Assembly (NCBI GenBank): GCA_000711775.1
Contig: ARYC01001450.1
Location: forward strand, 47,298 to 111,297
Direction of reading: 5' to 3'
Length of the DNA: 64,000 bases
From: Oxytricha trifallax
Lineage: Eukaryota; Ciliophora; Spirotrichea; Sporadotrichida; Oxytrichidae
Shown here: positions 11,692-22,480 of the stretch, in pieces
How the letters are laid out: each line of letters opens with the position of its first letter
Numbering within the stretch: position 1 is the stretch's first letter
Translations under genes and position numbers: made by a program
The notes under the pieces: model-generated
Database searches by the model: none
Seen by the model: the letters and a program-made list of their open reading frames with translations, nothing else
Told to the model about the DNA's origin: nothing

Positions 11692-14354
11692 ATGAGCGCC
11701 TATCAAACTTCAATGTACGACAGCGATGATTCTCGCTATCAAACTAAACTATCATCAACCAAATCTCTGCTGTCTCAGAAAGAAAAACTATCGCCAGATC
11801 TAAATATAAGAGACTAAAAATCTCGATATAAGGAAGATTGGACTAGAAGCAAATAATCTTATGATAAGTTCAAAAAGTATTATGATCAATCAGATGTGAA
11901 GGAATTATGTCCTGAGTCTAAAAGGACCCTCGATGTGATCACCAATAACTTTTAAAAAGCTTACTAGGACATTCAAGATCATCCAAAGTTGTCTGAATAT
12001 CCACTGAGTAAACTAGATTGTGAGGTTGTGAAAAATTTTATCCGAGTGAAGAGATAATCTTTAAAAAGAGCACTGTTGGATGAAAGATTAAGGAAGCATC
12101 ACATTTACAAAAAAGAGGATCTGCTATAGAGTTTTAAGCTCAAACCAACAAAGGTTTCTCAAAGTCTAGAACTAATGCTTCAAATTAGAGCTCTCAATAA
12201 CCTAGTTAAGCTTTAGCTGACATCTCTAAGCTCTCGCTATTTTCTATTCATCATTATGCAGATCTTAATGAAGGTTTTCAGCTTAAACTAGTTCAAAAGT
12301 TGAATGAGTGTCTAATCTCTGATAACGAATTCTTTAATAATAGTGTGGAGGCTTAGCTTTACCATCAATAAAAGCATATAATTGAACTTTTTAAAATTAG
12401 AGAGATCCAGCAAATCGAAAAGGAACTCACAAATTACTCCCAATCACAGATCCTTAAGTTTCATTTGGCAGCCTCTTTCATCATAAAAGAGTTACCACTG
12501 GAGAGTCAAACTCTCATTCACACGCTGTTCCCATATTTAAAATACAGCATTGATACTCAAACATTTAATGAGGCAGAGAAAGTTGTTTTAGGCATTATGG
12601 CATCGTCCATAAATAGACATCTAAAGGATGTCAATAAGCCAATGACTATAGACTTAGTTGGTTTATTGTTAGAACTAAACTCCCTATCATCATTAAAGAC
12701 TATCTCCTCACCAGAGAGCATGAGCATCTTTGAATAATTTCTTGTCAAGAATGGGTTCAATGAGAATGAAGCTGGGCTGATAGTAAAATGCAAAGAAAAA
12801 TTTATTTATAGTGACTTCATTCCAGCAATTAAAAAGATTAATACACTGTATAGAGAGGACATGATTGCTATGATTTCAATTTCAAAAGTTAACCAGGATC
12901 CATCCAGCACTCTAAACGAGCTCATTGGTATTTTTTCATAGAGGAGGGTACATTTATCAATGCTTTGTAAGCGTTCGCACATAAACCTTCAATTAGAGCG
13001 GCTTGTTGTGATCCTTCAAACTGTAAAGGACTATGAAATTGATTAATTAGAGTCGATCTTTAATTATGATGAGATTCTGTGGACTAGAGAACTCAGCAAG
13101 CTGCATCCTGTTCATCAAATAAAAGAGACTAATCAGATATTATGTGCAAGAGTTAGGAACTTTGGTAGGATTTCTTAAAGACTACGAGAACTGATCATTA
13201 AGTGCCTATTGATGAGATCTACAGATGCTCACACTAAATGGAGGAAATATGCATTCTAATTATCAATCAACATTAGCTGCAATAGCCTTGAGCCATTAGC
13301 AGAATAACATATAGTTATAAATGCCTACAGCATCTGGAAAAACTTGGGTTTAGGGACTTTTGACTTGTTATTGGATTCAGTAGGGCAAGAAGGTTCTTAT
13401 CTTAGTTCCAGACTTAATCTTGAAATTGCAAACTCAGAGATTTCTTCAACCACTGGGAATTTAATTGCAAATAGAAACAATAGAAAGTTTTTACAAATCA
13501 AAGAGGACCTATGATATTCTTATCATTGATGAATTCGATCGAATTGCTTGGAAGCATCCTTTTCTTCACCATGATGGCAAAATTTATGGTCTGTGGGATT
13601 TAGGGTTGAGCAAGTCCTACCTGTTCAGCGCCACCTGCGACTAAGGGATTGATAGAGTGCTCGCCCAAGTTTGCATACAACCCAAAGTTTTGAAGTTCAA
13701 GAGTGAGTACGAACTTTTAAATGAGTTAAGCCAAGATTAGGGCGGAGAAATTATAATATGCTCAGGTATGGAAGAGAGGCTGGCAAAAGTAAAGAAAGAG
13801 ATCGAAGATTAATGCCTTACTGCCCCCTTATTATCTTCTGCAATGACCATGAGAAACTCATTGTATAAAACATGATAACTTAAATGGATTTAATTAAAGT
13901 GAAAGTGGGCATCTCTCAAGCAACTCTTGAGGAAATTAAATCATGGTAAAATGGGGTTTTGATACTTGGACAAGATGAAAGTTATGGATACAACACTAGA
14001 TTTCGAAATGATGCCTAAGTATTAATAGCATGTGACATCGATTCAGAGAGCCAATATCTATAAATGAGAGGCAGGAGTTCAAGGAGCATGGGAGCATTGA
14101 AGTCAAAATATTTTCCTATATCTAAGGTGCCAAAGTAACAGATTTTACACATGATGAAATAGATGACAATCGAGAAGCTCGACAAGCTTGAGCAGCTGGT
14201 AGCTCTCATCTACAAAAAACGATTCAGCAAAGTACTCTTGGAAGCGATGTCAGAAGCTCAAAAGGAGCATGATGAAATTGAGAGCCTTGAGGACCTGAAG
14301 CAATTGATCGGGGAGAGTGCATATAAGAAACTCTCTCAAAACATGAAAAACTGA
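11692..14354 (+). pseudogene. SF2 helicase-like protein of the nested element
   Basis: Starts MSAYQTSMYDSDDSRYQTKL and is open for about 200 codons. After frame changes near 12,210, 13,350 and 13,815 it continues to TGA at 14352-14354, about 880 codons in all. The middle 350 residues are helical and unrecognised. The C-terminal third has superfamily-2 helicase motifs in order: MPTASGKTW (Walker A, 13,321-13,347), LIIDEFDRI (Walker B/DEFD, near 13,519), LFSATCDQG (motif III), PLIIFCNDHEKL, GVLILGQDESYGYNTRFRND, and QMRGRSSRSMG (motif VI arginines). It therefore looks like an ATP-dependent nucleic-acid motor, or less likely a SecA-like translocase relative. It occupies the place of the TBE zinc-finger/kinase gene. 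The few breaks suggest fairly recent decay or sequencing indels. Confidence 0.8.
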
Positions 14355-14958
14355 TATAAGGATGGTCAACTTTCAGAGAAAATATATTCATAATATTTAG
14401 CAAAAAATGTTGATCTAAAATTTGTATATTCCCTCAAATCATTAAGATTTTAGCTAATTGCAATAATGGTCCCATGAGTTTATTTCTTTTTTAAGCATTA
14501 TATGTCAATGAAATAATTTTCTATCTTTTGCAATAAAATTCATGAATCTAAATCGTTGCTTTATCGTTTTTATAAATTCATAAGGATTTATCAATAGTTT
14601 CTTCAGTATTTTAGCGATACCTATATTTGAATCCAGAGCGATAATATTTTGGAAAAATTTCTATTTCTTGGAGATAAAGAACATTGTTCCAATTCCTCAA
14701 AGAATTTACTTAAATTAATCAGGATTTCATGCATGTTTTCTATGATAATTTTCAAATTTACTTTATTTAAGTTAAATACATTCATTAGATTTAAGATACA
14801 CGGTACCATTATTCAAATAATGGTCCCGCATGAAATTTAAATTAAAAATATAGTTAAAAGTGCTAATTAAAAAAAATGAAAGCTTCAGTTTTATGATCTA
14901 CAAACATATAAATCAAGTTAGAGGAATCCTAAAATTCTAAAAGTTTTTAAAGATTGTA
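14355..14958. other. 3' non-coding tail of the nested element
   Basis: AT-rich tail after the helicase gene. The motif GGGACCATTATT occurs here in reverse complement near 14,468 and 14,816-14,826. A forward copy lies near 8198 at the left end, so the motif belongs to the element's subterminal repeats. A short minus-strand ORF at 14,621-14,809 has no credible protein features. Confidence 0.55.
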
Positions 14959-15307
14959 ATTGTTACCTTGGCAAAGGTTCTTGGTACTTTAGGTTACTTC
15001 CCAATCCGAGATAAATAGACTAATGGCTCTAATTAGTGGGATGTTTGGGCAGTAGCAGCAATAATATTAGAGTGCGATATGGAAAGCATGACTTACATGA
15101 ATACAAAATATAAAAAAATAATCAATAAATCTAGCTGAGAAGAACATTAAACAAGATGATGTATGCTAAGAAATAAAGAAGATAGTAGAGAAAATAATAG
15201 TAAGAGCTCCAGCATATCCAAGACAATCCTTAAAGGATATGCTCGAACCACTAAAGAAAGCGAGATTCAAGAGATACAACAAAGACAAGCGAGTGAAATT
15301 CATGTGA
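14959..15307 (+). pseudogene. TBE 57-kDa zinc-finger/kinase protein, 3' part
   Basis: This continues the kinase domain cut at 8065. It reads LAKVLGTLGYFPIRDKQ, then QWDVWAVAAIILECDMES, typical of the C-lobe (activation-segment end and the conserved W-D-V-W helix). A last block follows: RAPAYPRQSLKDMLEPLKKA and RFKRYNKDKRVKF, ending in TGA at 15305-15307. The same final block is recognisable in TBE-2 (45,027-45,112) and in the relic at 38.5 kb. With the nested element and one ATT removed, the frame joins in register across the insertion site. Confidence 0.87.
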
Positions 15308-15449
15308 TATAAGTAAATTAATACTCATTAAATTCATATTAAAGTCTCATTAAACCTGCGTTTTCTCTACTAACCCTAATAAAACCCCAACTTTACCCTT
15401 ATAATCATAGCACATATAAACCTCACTAAGGGGTTTTGGGGTTTTGATT

Positions 15450-17155
15450 CAAGTCAAAAATTTTACCTAAAGAAATAATCATTCATAATTTTATGAGATA
15501 GATAAGTGATAACTGAAAACAAAATTAAATTGACAACTTATATCAACGTAGTATTAAAGTGGGATTTTGTTCTCATAATTGTTTAAAATTAAATTTATTT
15601 TAAATTTATCAATTCAATATATGTTTATAAAATTATTTAATATAATTTAGGCTTAAAATAATATTTATCATATATCTTTTGCATGATAACGCATTGTATT
15701 TAATAAAAATAAGAGGATATCTCTATTTTAAATAAATTGAGTGTTATAAGTCTAGTAATTTACAAATACAAAAATGATATCAATGTTAAGCGTTATTATT
15801 TCTTCATTCACCTTCATTTATTCTGCCATCTTTCTTCCTTTTTAGTCTTAATTATTTTGGAACTTCTGGCTGTCGCATATAAAGATCTTCACCAACCTGT
15901 TTCTGAAAAATATTTATTTATAAAATTTGTTTGTAGCTTACAAATATTGTTTAGTCACCACCTTCTTTTGATCCGATATTTTCACATATTTATTTTTATT
16001 AAAAATTATCAATAACTTATGTTTTTATTAAAAACAAATCATGATTTAAATTGCAAAAAATAGTTTCTCCATTTTTGCTGTTGAAAAAATAATTAATGTA
16101 GATTTAAGAATATTTTATTATGGTAGTATGTCTCATGAATTATTAAAACTCTCAAAGAATCATAAAAATATAGTATAGTATCAAAATATTATATATAATG
16201 AAAATTAATTTTTAAAAAAAATTATGATGCTATTTATTCATAAAAAACATTGTCCTTAGATAAAGAGACATAAAGAATTTTTTCTGACATTTTACTTGAA
16301 AAATTATATTAAAAAATTGGTATCTTTTATTACATCATTTCTAATTTTGGGAGTGGCTCATCTATTATGGGGTGATTACCAAAGGATAGAACAGATATCA
16401 ATTTCATCCTAACGAAAATAATCTAAAATATAAGACTATATTTATAAACTCGCATCGAATTTAAAGTCTAGTCTTTTTATTTTATTAGAGTTCAAAATTA
16501 GTATCATTAGAATCATATTGTTGTATAAATTAGATGTATAATCATTTAAATCGTAAAAATAATTAATTATTTAATATATTATATATTTAAGAATGTTTTT
16601 TATTGATAAACCTATGATGATATCCAAAAAATAAAATCCAATTAAAAACTTTAGTTTCATAATCATAAAAATGAAAACTTAAGTTGTTTAATAAAAATAA
16701 TAAGCGGAAATGATAATTATTCCTGATATTTTTTTTATCAAATGAATTGTAATTTATAATTTATTAATAATAATAACAAAAGTAATAACAGAAATGAAAA
16801 ATGTATATCTCGGAAAAATCTTTTCATCATCTTTACCGATGTTACTGATATTATAATAGTTAATCTTTATATGTCATTATGTATCCTTTCTGTGATACTT
16901 TGCGAAGTTTGCATCTTTAACTACTGCTTTTTAATTTAGGTATCCCAAATAAAATAAAAATTTATATATCTTCTTTTTAACTTACGTTTTATTGAATGAA
17001 CAGTTTATCACAAAGCAGTTGCATTTTGTATTCTTTTTATTATTAATCAATTATTAATTACATTTCACTTTATTAAAAAAGCATCTAGATTAATTGTTAA
17101 GATATACTTTTAAAGTAAAATATTAAATTATATAGAAACTTGCTCTGGGGATATA
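15450..17155. other. AT-rich DNA, no supported gene
   Basis: Very AT-rich DNA to the right of TBE-1. A 92-codon open frame at 15,737-16,015 encodes only hydrophobic, Ile/Leu/Phe/Tyr-rich sequence, as AT-rich DNA does by chance, so I do not call it. I see no repeat or terminus here. Confidence 0.55.
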
Positions 17156-18587
17156 ATGTAACAAATCCTAACCAGGTCTATCTCGAACTCTCTCCACAAC
17201 CTAGTCCCTAAGGACTAGGAAAGAGAACACTGTTGGGCAACCAACAGTGAATCTTCAGAAGAACAGATGTTCATTGAAGACAACTAAAAGCTATTTGTAC
17301 ATAGCAAGAAAAATAAGGAGACAAATCAAGACTCCTCCTCAGACATGGATGATAGGTACTTTTATATATCAACCAAAAAAAACACCCATACCATGAACCA
17401 AACCCTTGAAAAGTGCTAAAGGCTAACACAACCTCACCACAACAAGCTTAGCTACATGCAAGTCCTAATCGACGACAATCAGTTCTAAGATTAACTCAAA
17501 GACTTAAACTCCTTTGCTCAATACTACCTAGCTAAAACAACCAAACAAACCTCAACCACCTATCAGAAGCAGATTGGGTTTCTGATGAGAAAGAAGATGA
17601 GGAAGAAGACGAGGAAGAAGTATACCTAGCCTTCGAGAGAGAACTACTACTGAATGAGAAAAGATACTGTATAAACCTCAAGCTGTCCCAAAAAACAGAT
17701 TGTTTCAAAACACAACACCCGGAGACCCCTAAATCAAAACTTCACCATATTGAATACCAGAGACAAACCTTAACACAACAAGGTCACATACTTAAGAGAG
17801 GAAACATCGTTAACTTTAAAAAACTCAACCTCAACAGTATAAACCGTAATTTTTCTACTCCAACAAGGTCATCTCTTCCAGAATCAGGGTAGAAGAAGAA
17901 ACAAAACCCTTGGCACCAACTCAACCAACAATACCAACTTACCTAACAAAGATATTAGAGGAATCACTCCATCCGACCTCTAAGATATGCGAAGAATCAC
18001 CCAAAATCAACAACTAGGAAATAAGTTGGATACTAAATAGTGAAAAGAGAAGGGGGTACTAAATAGGGAATAAAGTGAAACCAGAAATCCCGACAGAACA
18101 GAATCTGATTAAATATTCAATAGATGATATAACTAACATACATATACTACTACACCAAGGGATCAAATTGGAAATTTTATTAGATAACAATAGAGTCTAA
18201 CAAATCCTAACATCAAGTAACATGTTTCAAAATATACAATACGATATAAGAATTAAACTTTTATAAGGACTCATTGACTCCAAAGACACAAGAGATAACT
18301 CATAATTTGAAAAATGGGAAATATAACTCTTAAACTAACTTAGCTCCATATATTAAGGAGAGCTATAATTAACAAGCATCTAAGAGAGAGTACTTCTCAC
18401 CAACGAAAAACAACAAAGTTCCTTAGAAAAATTTCACGTTGATATATCTCTTCCAATTATAAAACAGCCCTCCTTTCAAGTCAAAGTTAGACAGAGAGAG
18501 GAAAACAGAAAGAAAAAGAAATGGCTCCAGAAGATGACAGAGAAGAAGAAAATTTTTAGAATTAGTTAATGCTCAAATTAAATATGA
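17156..18587 (+). pseudogene. Unknown ~475-residue protein, two frame breaks
   Basis: With TAA/TAG as Gln a coding frame starts MQQILTRSISNSLHNLVPKD. It runs through QMFIEDNQKLFVHSKKNKET and SYMQVLIDDNQFQDQLKDLN, changes frame near 17,583 into an acidic run (SDEKEDEEEDEEEVYLAFER), and changes again near 17,890 (VEEETKPLAPTQPTIPTYLT). It ends at TGA 18,585-18,587 after a lysine/arginine-rich tail (QREENRKKKKWLQKMTEKKK). The region is distinctly richer in C and A than its neighbours. Apart from the two shifts the three frames tile without TGA. I do not recognise the family. An acidic middle and basic tail could suit a nucleic-acid-binding or structural (Gag-like) protein, but no zinc knuckle or protease motif is visible. 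Confidence 0.6.
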
Positions 18588-18675
18588 CACTTGAACTTAT
18601 AAAAGGGCTTGTCCCTTATATATATATATATGTAACATATTAATGATCGGGGTTCCTTGAGGCCTCAATGTGATC

Positions 18676-19589
18676 ACATTATTATTATTATTATTATTAT
18701 GACCGAGACCCTCCCCCTACACCCCTTTTTATCAGGACCCCCTCTCCCCCTCAACCGAGACCTCCCCCCCTCAATTTATAGTAATTTTATGATAAACTTA
18801 TTTTTACTCAAAATAAATTTCTTGCCTGTTATTATCATTAAAGAGATATAAATTGATATGTTTTCACTACTTGCTTAGACTTTTTGAGAACATGCTCCTA
18901 TAGGGAAATAATCATAATTTACTTTCCTTTTAACTTTCATTCGTAACAATATGATTTTCATTGACACACCATAATATTATAAAAATTTCTAATAAATTAA
19001 ATCACTTCCATTCGACTATATTAACAATTAATCTGAACATTTTCCCAATAATTTTTCTTCTCTATGTTTCTTTAGATACTTTTAAATTTTTACTTTATTT
19101 AATTAATTACTAATAAAGTCTTATTTTATTTTTGGGAAAGTTCTAAATAATTTCTTATGTTTTTGATTACCATTAAAATATATTAATGAATAAAATAAGA
19201 CTTTATTAGTAATTAACTAAATAAAGTAAAAATTTAAAAGTATCTAAAGAGAAATAGAGAAGAAAATTATTGGGAAAATGTTCAGATTAATTGTTAATAT
19301 ATTCGATTGGAAATGATTTAATTTATTAGAAATTTTTATAATATTATTTTGTGTCAATGAAAATCATATTGTTACTAATGAAAGTTAAAAGGAAAGTAAA
19401 TTATAATTATTTCCCTATAGGAGCATGTCGTCATAAAGTGGACGGACGCAGTGAAAACATAGAAATTTATATCTCTATAATGATAATAGCAGGCAAGAAA
19501 TTTATTTTGAGTAAAAATAAGTTTATCAAAAAATTACTATAAAGTGAGGGGGTCTCGGTTAAGGGTGGAGGGGGGTCTCGATCAGAATA

Positions 19590-19635
<46 letters not shown>

Positions 19636-19654
19636 TTATTATTTTATTATATTA

Positions 19655-19694
<40 letters not shown>

Positions 19695-19697
19695 TTA
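18676..19697. mobile_element. Hairpin element E with (ATT)n ends
   Basis: A near-palindromic element. The left arm (about 18,700-19,125) begins GACCGAGACCCTCCCCC and the right arm (about 19,190-19,590) ends with its reverse complement, GGGGGGTCTCGATC. The loop is about 65 bp. Arms differ by scattered substitutions and small indels, for example extra bases near 19,430-19,450, so it is not an assembly mirror. Both outer ends merge into ATT trinucleotide runs: about 23 bp on the left and over 100 bp on the right (19,590-19,694). No gene is visible; open frames here are repeat translations. Confidence 0.75.
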
Positions 19698-21255
19698 AAG
19701 TAATTGTGATAGAAATTGAAATCCATACCAAATTTTCTATAGAAAATTGTTCTGAATATTTCTTACATTATATTTGCGAGTAATAATAATAATATCAAGA
19801 GATTTTTAATTATTCTTTAGTGGAGCTTTAACATCAAAATATGGATTTTTTTAATAAATTACAATCATTAATGATATAATCTAATGAATTTAATTAAAAA
19901 TCTAAAGAGTCCTACTTAAAATTTAAAACAAGTTTAAAATTTATTTTATTTAAAATATTTGGGCAAATTTTTTTATAAATTAGAAAAAACCTATAGTCTT
20001 TTGACCAATGAAATGACTCTTGTTACAAAAAACTATAACTCTGATTTTATATTATTAATTAGTAATAATATTAGCTATGAATAATGAGACTACTACAAAG
20101 TGTATAAAAATTTCATGAAATTGGATTCTTGATTAGAGATCGAAATTAACTTTTTAAAAAGTATATATATAGTTTAATCATAATGTAGGAAAAATTAGAT
20201 TCAAAAGATTTCCTGTTCATTTTATAGTGTAACAATATTATACTTATCTTCATGAGATATTTTGTAGAATATTTTTAAATAAAGACAATACTGTAGAAGT
20301 AAGATATTAAATTTTTTACTTGATTAAATAGTCATAAAGCTTTTAATAATCAATTAAGTAATTTTTAAATCACATGCAATTGTTATTAATGTTTAAGTAT
20401 CAATAATTATTAGAAATATTTAGATAAAATTTAATTTTTAAGAAAGTTATGTAAAATATTGTAGAAATCCATTTGATTTTTATAAAATAATCAATTAATT
20501 ACTGTTAACTTAGTTGATCAATTACAATATATTACTTTTTAAAAGTAAAAATTAGGGGGGAGGTTTCCTGACCCAACATTAAATTTTATATTGTTTGGCA
20601 ATAAAAATATTAGAAATAAATAAATTTCAATTCAATTACCATAACCATGTACTAAACAACTTTTATTAATATATAATTTTCAAGGTACATAATTATTCTT
20701 TATCAAATCATATATTATAAACAAGGCTAAAATAATTGTTTTTTATTAATAATTAATGTGATTTTCATTAAAATGTAGATTCATTATCAACGTAAAAATG
20801 ATATTTGAAGCTAAATTAATATAAATATATCATAATTGATTATTAAGATTCTTTGAAAATTATAAAAATTATATGTTTTTATGAATGGGGCTGGAAACTC
20901 CCCTCAAAATTAGAATTTATGGACTTTACTGATCTATATTTACTATTGAAATGTAACATATTGTAATGGATCAACTAAGTTAACAGTAATTATTGATAAA
21001 ATACATAACATTAGGATATAATTTTACTTTAAAAATAAATAACTGACACGAATATGATAATTAAAGTGCAGTTTTAATTTATAGCAAGATAAAATGAAAT
21101 TATGCTATATATTTTTTTTTTGCAACTTCTGCTTTTATTTTATCAACTTTCTTTTATTTTATTTGAGTGATAATTTTTATTTGTAACTTCTAACTTCTCA
21201 AAATAGTTTTGTTTTAGCGAGAGATGACATTTTTATCTTATAAGCAGTCTAGCAA
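19698..21255. other. AT-rich DNA with two GGAAAC-type patches
   Basis: I see no gene. Two GC-richer spots stand out, at 20,548-20,570 (GGGGGAGGTTTCCTGACCC) and 20,886-20,903 (GGGGCTGGAAACTCCCCT). They belong to the dispersed motif described in the findings. The pieces around 20,460-20,530 and 20,940-20,995 are inversely similar (AATCAATTAATTACTGTTAA / TTAACAGTAATTATTGATAA), so a 0.5-kb decayed inverted-repeat element may lie at about 20,455-21,000. Confidence 0.45.
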
Positions 21256-21645
21256 TTCATTATTTAATCCCTCTTTCAGGTGCCTGTTAGAATTTTTACA
21301 TCCAGCTACAGCTGTTGTCCCTCCTCCATTTTTTACTTTTTGTCAGGCTCAGGAAGGGCAAAATCTATATAGAATTAGCTATAAATCCTTTTAGACTTTT
21401 TGGGTGCTATTTTTTGCTTCTTGAATCTAAATTTGTGGATAGAACCAACTTTAAGTGCCAATAAAGAACATCCTTCTAAAACCAGGTAGACTTTGCTTAA
21501 ATCTAGATAGACTTATGCAAACTGTACCAAGTACGAATTTGATAGTTTCGATTAACTTTAGCAGAGGAAGCTACTTTAAAAATTTTACCAGGCACCTGAA
21601 AGAGGGAATAGTTAGAAGAGAGGATTTGTATATAATTGCGTAGTT
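21195..21645. other. Inverted duplication with coding-like arms
   Basis: TCCCTCTTTCAGGTGCCTG at 21,269-21,287 recurs inverted as CAGGCACCTGAAAGAGGGA at 21,590-21,608; similarity extends a further ~12 bp inward. Both sides look coding in opposite directions. On the minus strand (21,440 to 21,285) one reads FKKQKIAPKKSKRIYSQFYI and LPEPDKKQKMEEGQQLQLDV. On the plus strand (21,455-21,643) one reads KNFTRHLKEGIVRREDLYII. This could be two segments of one scrambled gene in opposite orientation sharing a ~19-bp pointer, or a small element with terminal repeats. I do not recognise the protein. Confidence 0.45.
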
Positions 21646-21673
21646 TTAATATAGATGCTTCTTTGTATATATA

Positions 21674-22478
21674 AGGTAAAATTCTTTTAGTGTAAGCAAA
21701 TGAATAGATTAATCAAAATTTATGAATTCTTAATTATCGTATAAAATCATAAAAGTCTTAAATAAGGGAAAATTTATATATTTTAGTGAGATTCGAAATT
21801 TAATTATCTCGAAAACTATATTGCAGATATACGCACGATATTCTGACTGTAGAGCGAAACTTCGCTCCAATAGTTTAGAGCGAAGTTTCGCTCCAGATAT
21901 AAAAACTTGTCGTCTGCCGAGGAGAATCTCGGAAAAGTCAGCTTGCTATACGGGAAACCACTTTTGATTTCCACCCTCTTTTTAATTAAGATTACTATTA
22001 ATTTTAATAAATTTAATTATATATAAATCTACACAATTTACTAAATTTATAATTTATCACTAATCCTAATTCTTAATAGAGAAATTTTATTATGTTATAA
22101 TTAAATAAGTTTTAATTTATAATTAAAACCATATTATTAAATTTATTAAAATTAATAGTAATCTTAATTAAAAAGAGGGTGGAAATCAAAAGTGGTTTCC
22201 CGTATAGCAAGCTGACTTTTCCGAGATTCTCCTCGGCAGACGACAAGTTTTTATATCTGGAGCGAAACTTCGCTCTAAACTATTGGAGCGAAGTTTCGCT
22301 CTACAGTCAGAATATCGTGCGTATATCTGTAATATAGTTTTCGAGATAATTAAATTCGAATCTCACTAAAATATATAAATTTTCCCTTATTTAAGACTTT
22401 TATGATTTTATACGATAATTAAGATTTCATAAATTTTGATTAATCTATTCATTTGCTTACACTAAAAAAATTTTACCT
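21674..22478. mobile_element. Hairpin element G (AGGTAAAA family, TA-flanked)
   Basis: An 805-bp near-perfect palindrome beginning AGGTAAAATTC and ending AATTTTACCT, flanked by TA (21,672-21,673; 22,479-22,480). Each arm carries a tandem of smaller palindromes, GAGCGAAACTTCGCTC and GAGCGAAGTTTCGCTC, at 21,853-21,897 and mirrored at 22,258-22,302. The centre contains CAATTTACTAAATTTATAATTTATCAC, which closely resembles the centre of hairpin D. Ends, TA target, size and centre therefore match hairpin D (42,926-43,734), making these two members of one foldback family. No coding region. Confidence 0.88.
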
Positions 22479-22480
22479 TA

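Larger units (their letters stand above)
8066..14958 (+). mobile_element. Nested 6.9-kb TBE-like element carrying an SF2 helicase-like gene
   Basis: The insertion splits the TBE-1 kinase gene. Aligning with TBE-2 shows that the undisturbed sequence should read GAG-ATT-GTT-ACC; here ATT is present at both borders (8063-8065 and 14959-14961), a 3-bp ATT duplication as TBEs make. The ends (TATAAGAATTGAAAACTTTC, and RC TACAATCTTTAAAAACTTTT) are only weakly alike and lack C4A4 repeats. A GCGGGACCATTATTT motif lies 125-140 bp inside both ends. The content is an unknown ORF, a TBE-like DDE transposase, a 22-kDa-like gene on the opposite strand, and a large helicase-like gene in the place where TBE keeps its zinc-finger/kinase gene. 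Each gene has one or a few breaks. Confidence 0.85.
3371..15446 (+). mobile_element. TBE-1: TBE transposon with nested insertions
   Basis: The element begins CAAAACCCCAAAACCCC and ends with its reverse complement. It has 80-bp terminal inverted repeats (3371-3450 and 15367-15446) and a 3-bp ATT duplication on each side (3368-3370, 15447-15449). These are the defining features of Oxytricha-type TBE elements. Inside, in TBE order, are the DDE transposase (+), the 22-kDa gene (-) and the zinc-finger/kinase gene (+). The span of 12 kb is far above the roughly 4 kb expected because two other elements sit inside: one at 5391-6466 and one at 8066-14958. All three genes carry frameshifts or TGA stops, so this copy is defective, although its termini are still well matched. 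Confidence 0.93.

Noticed and set aside
14621..14840. Overlapping short ORFs on both strands
   Set aside because: They lie in the AT-rich tail of the nested element; mirror-image open frames from low complexity, no protein features.
15737..16015. 92-codon open frame on plus
   Set aside because: Only hydrophobic AT-rich codons, no compositional rise over flanks, no conserved pattern. Long frames are expected when only TGA stops.
18657..18851. Short ORF with Ile runs
   Set aside because: Translation of the (ATT)n tract and the left arm of hairpin E.
19544..19783. Open frame with long Tyr runs
   Set aside because: Translation of the ATT/TTA microsatellite next to hairpin E; not a gene.
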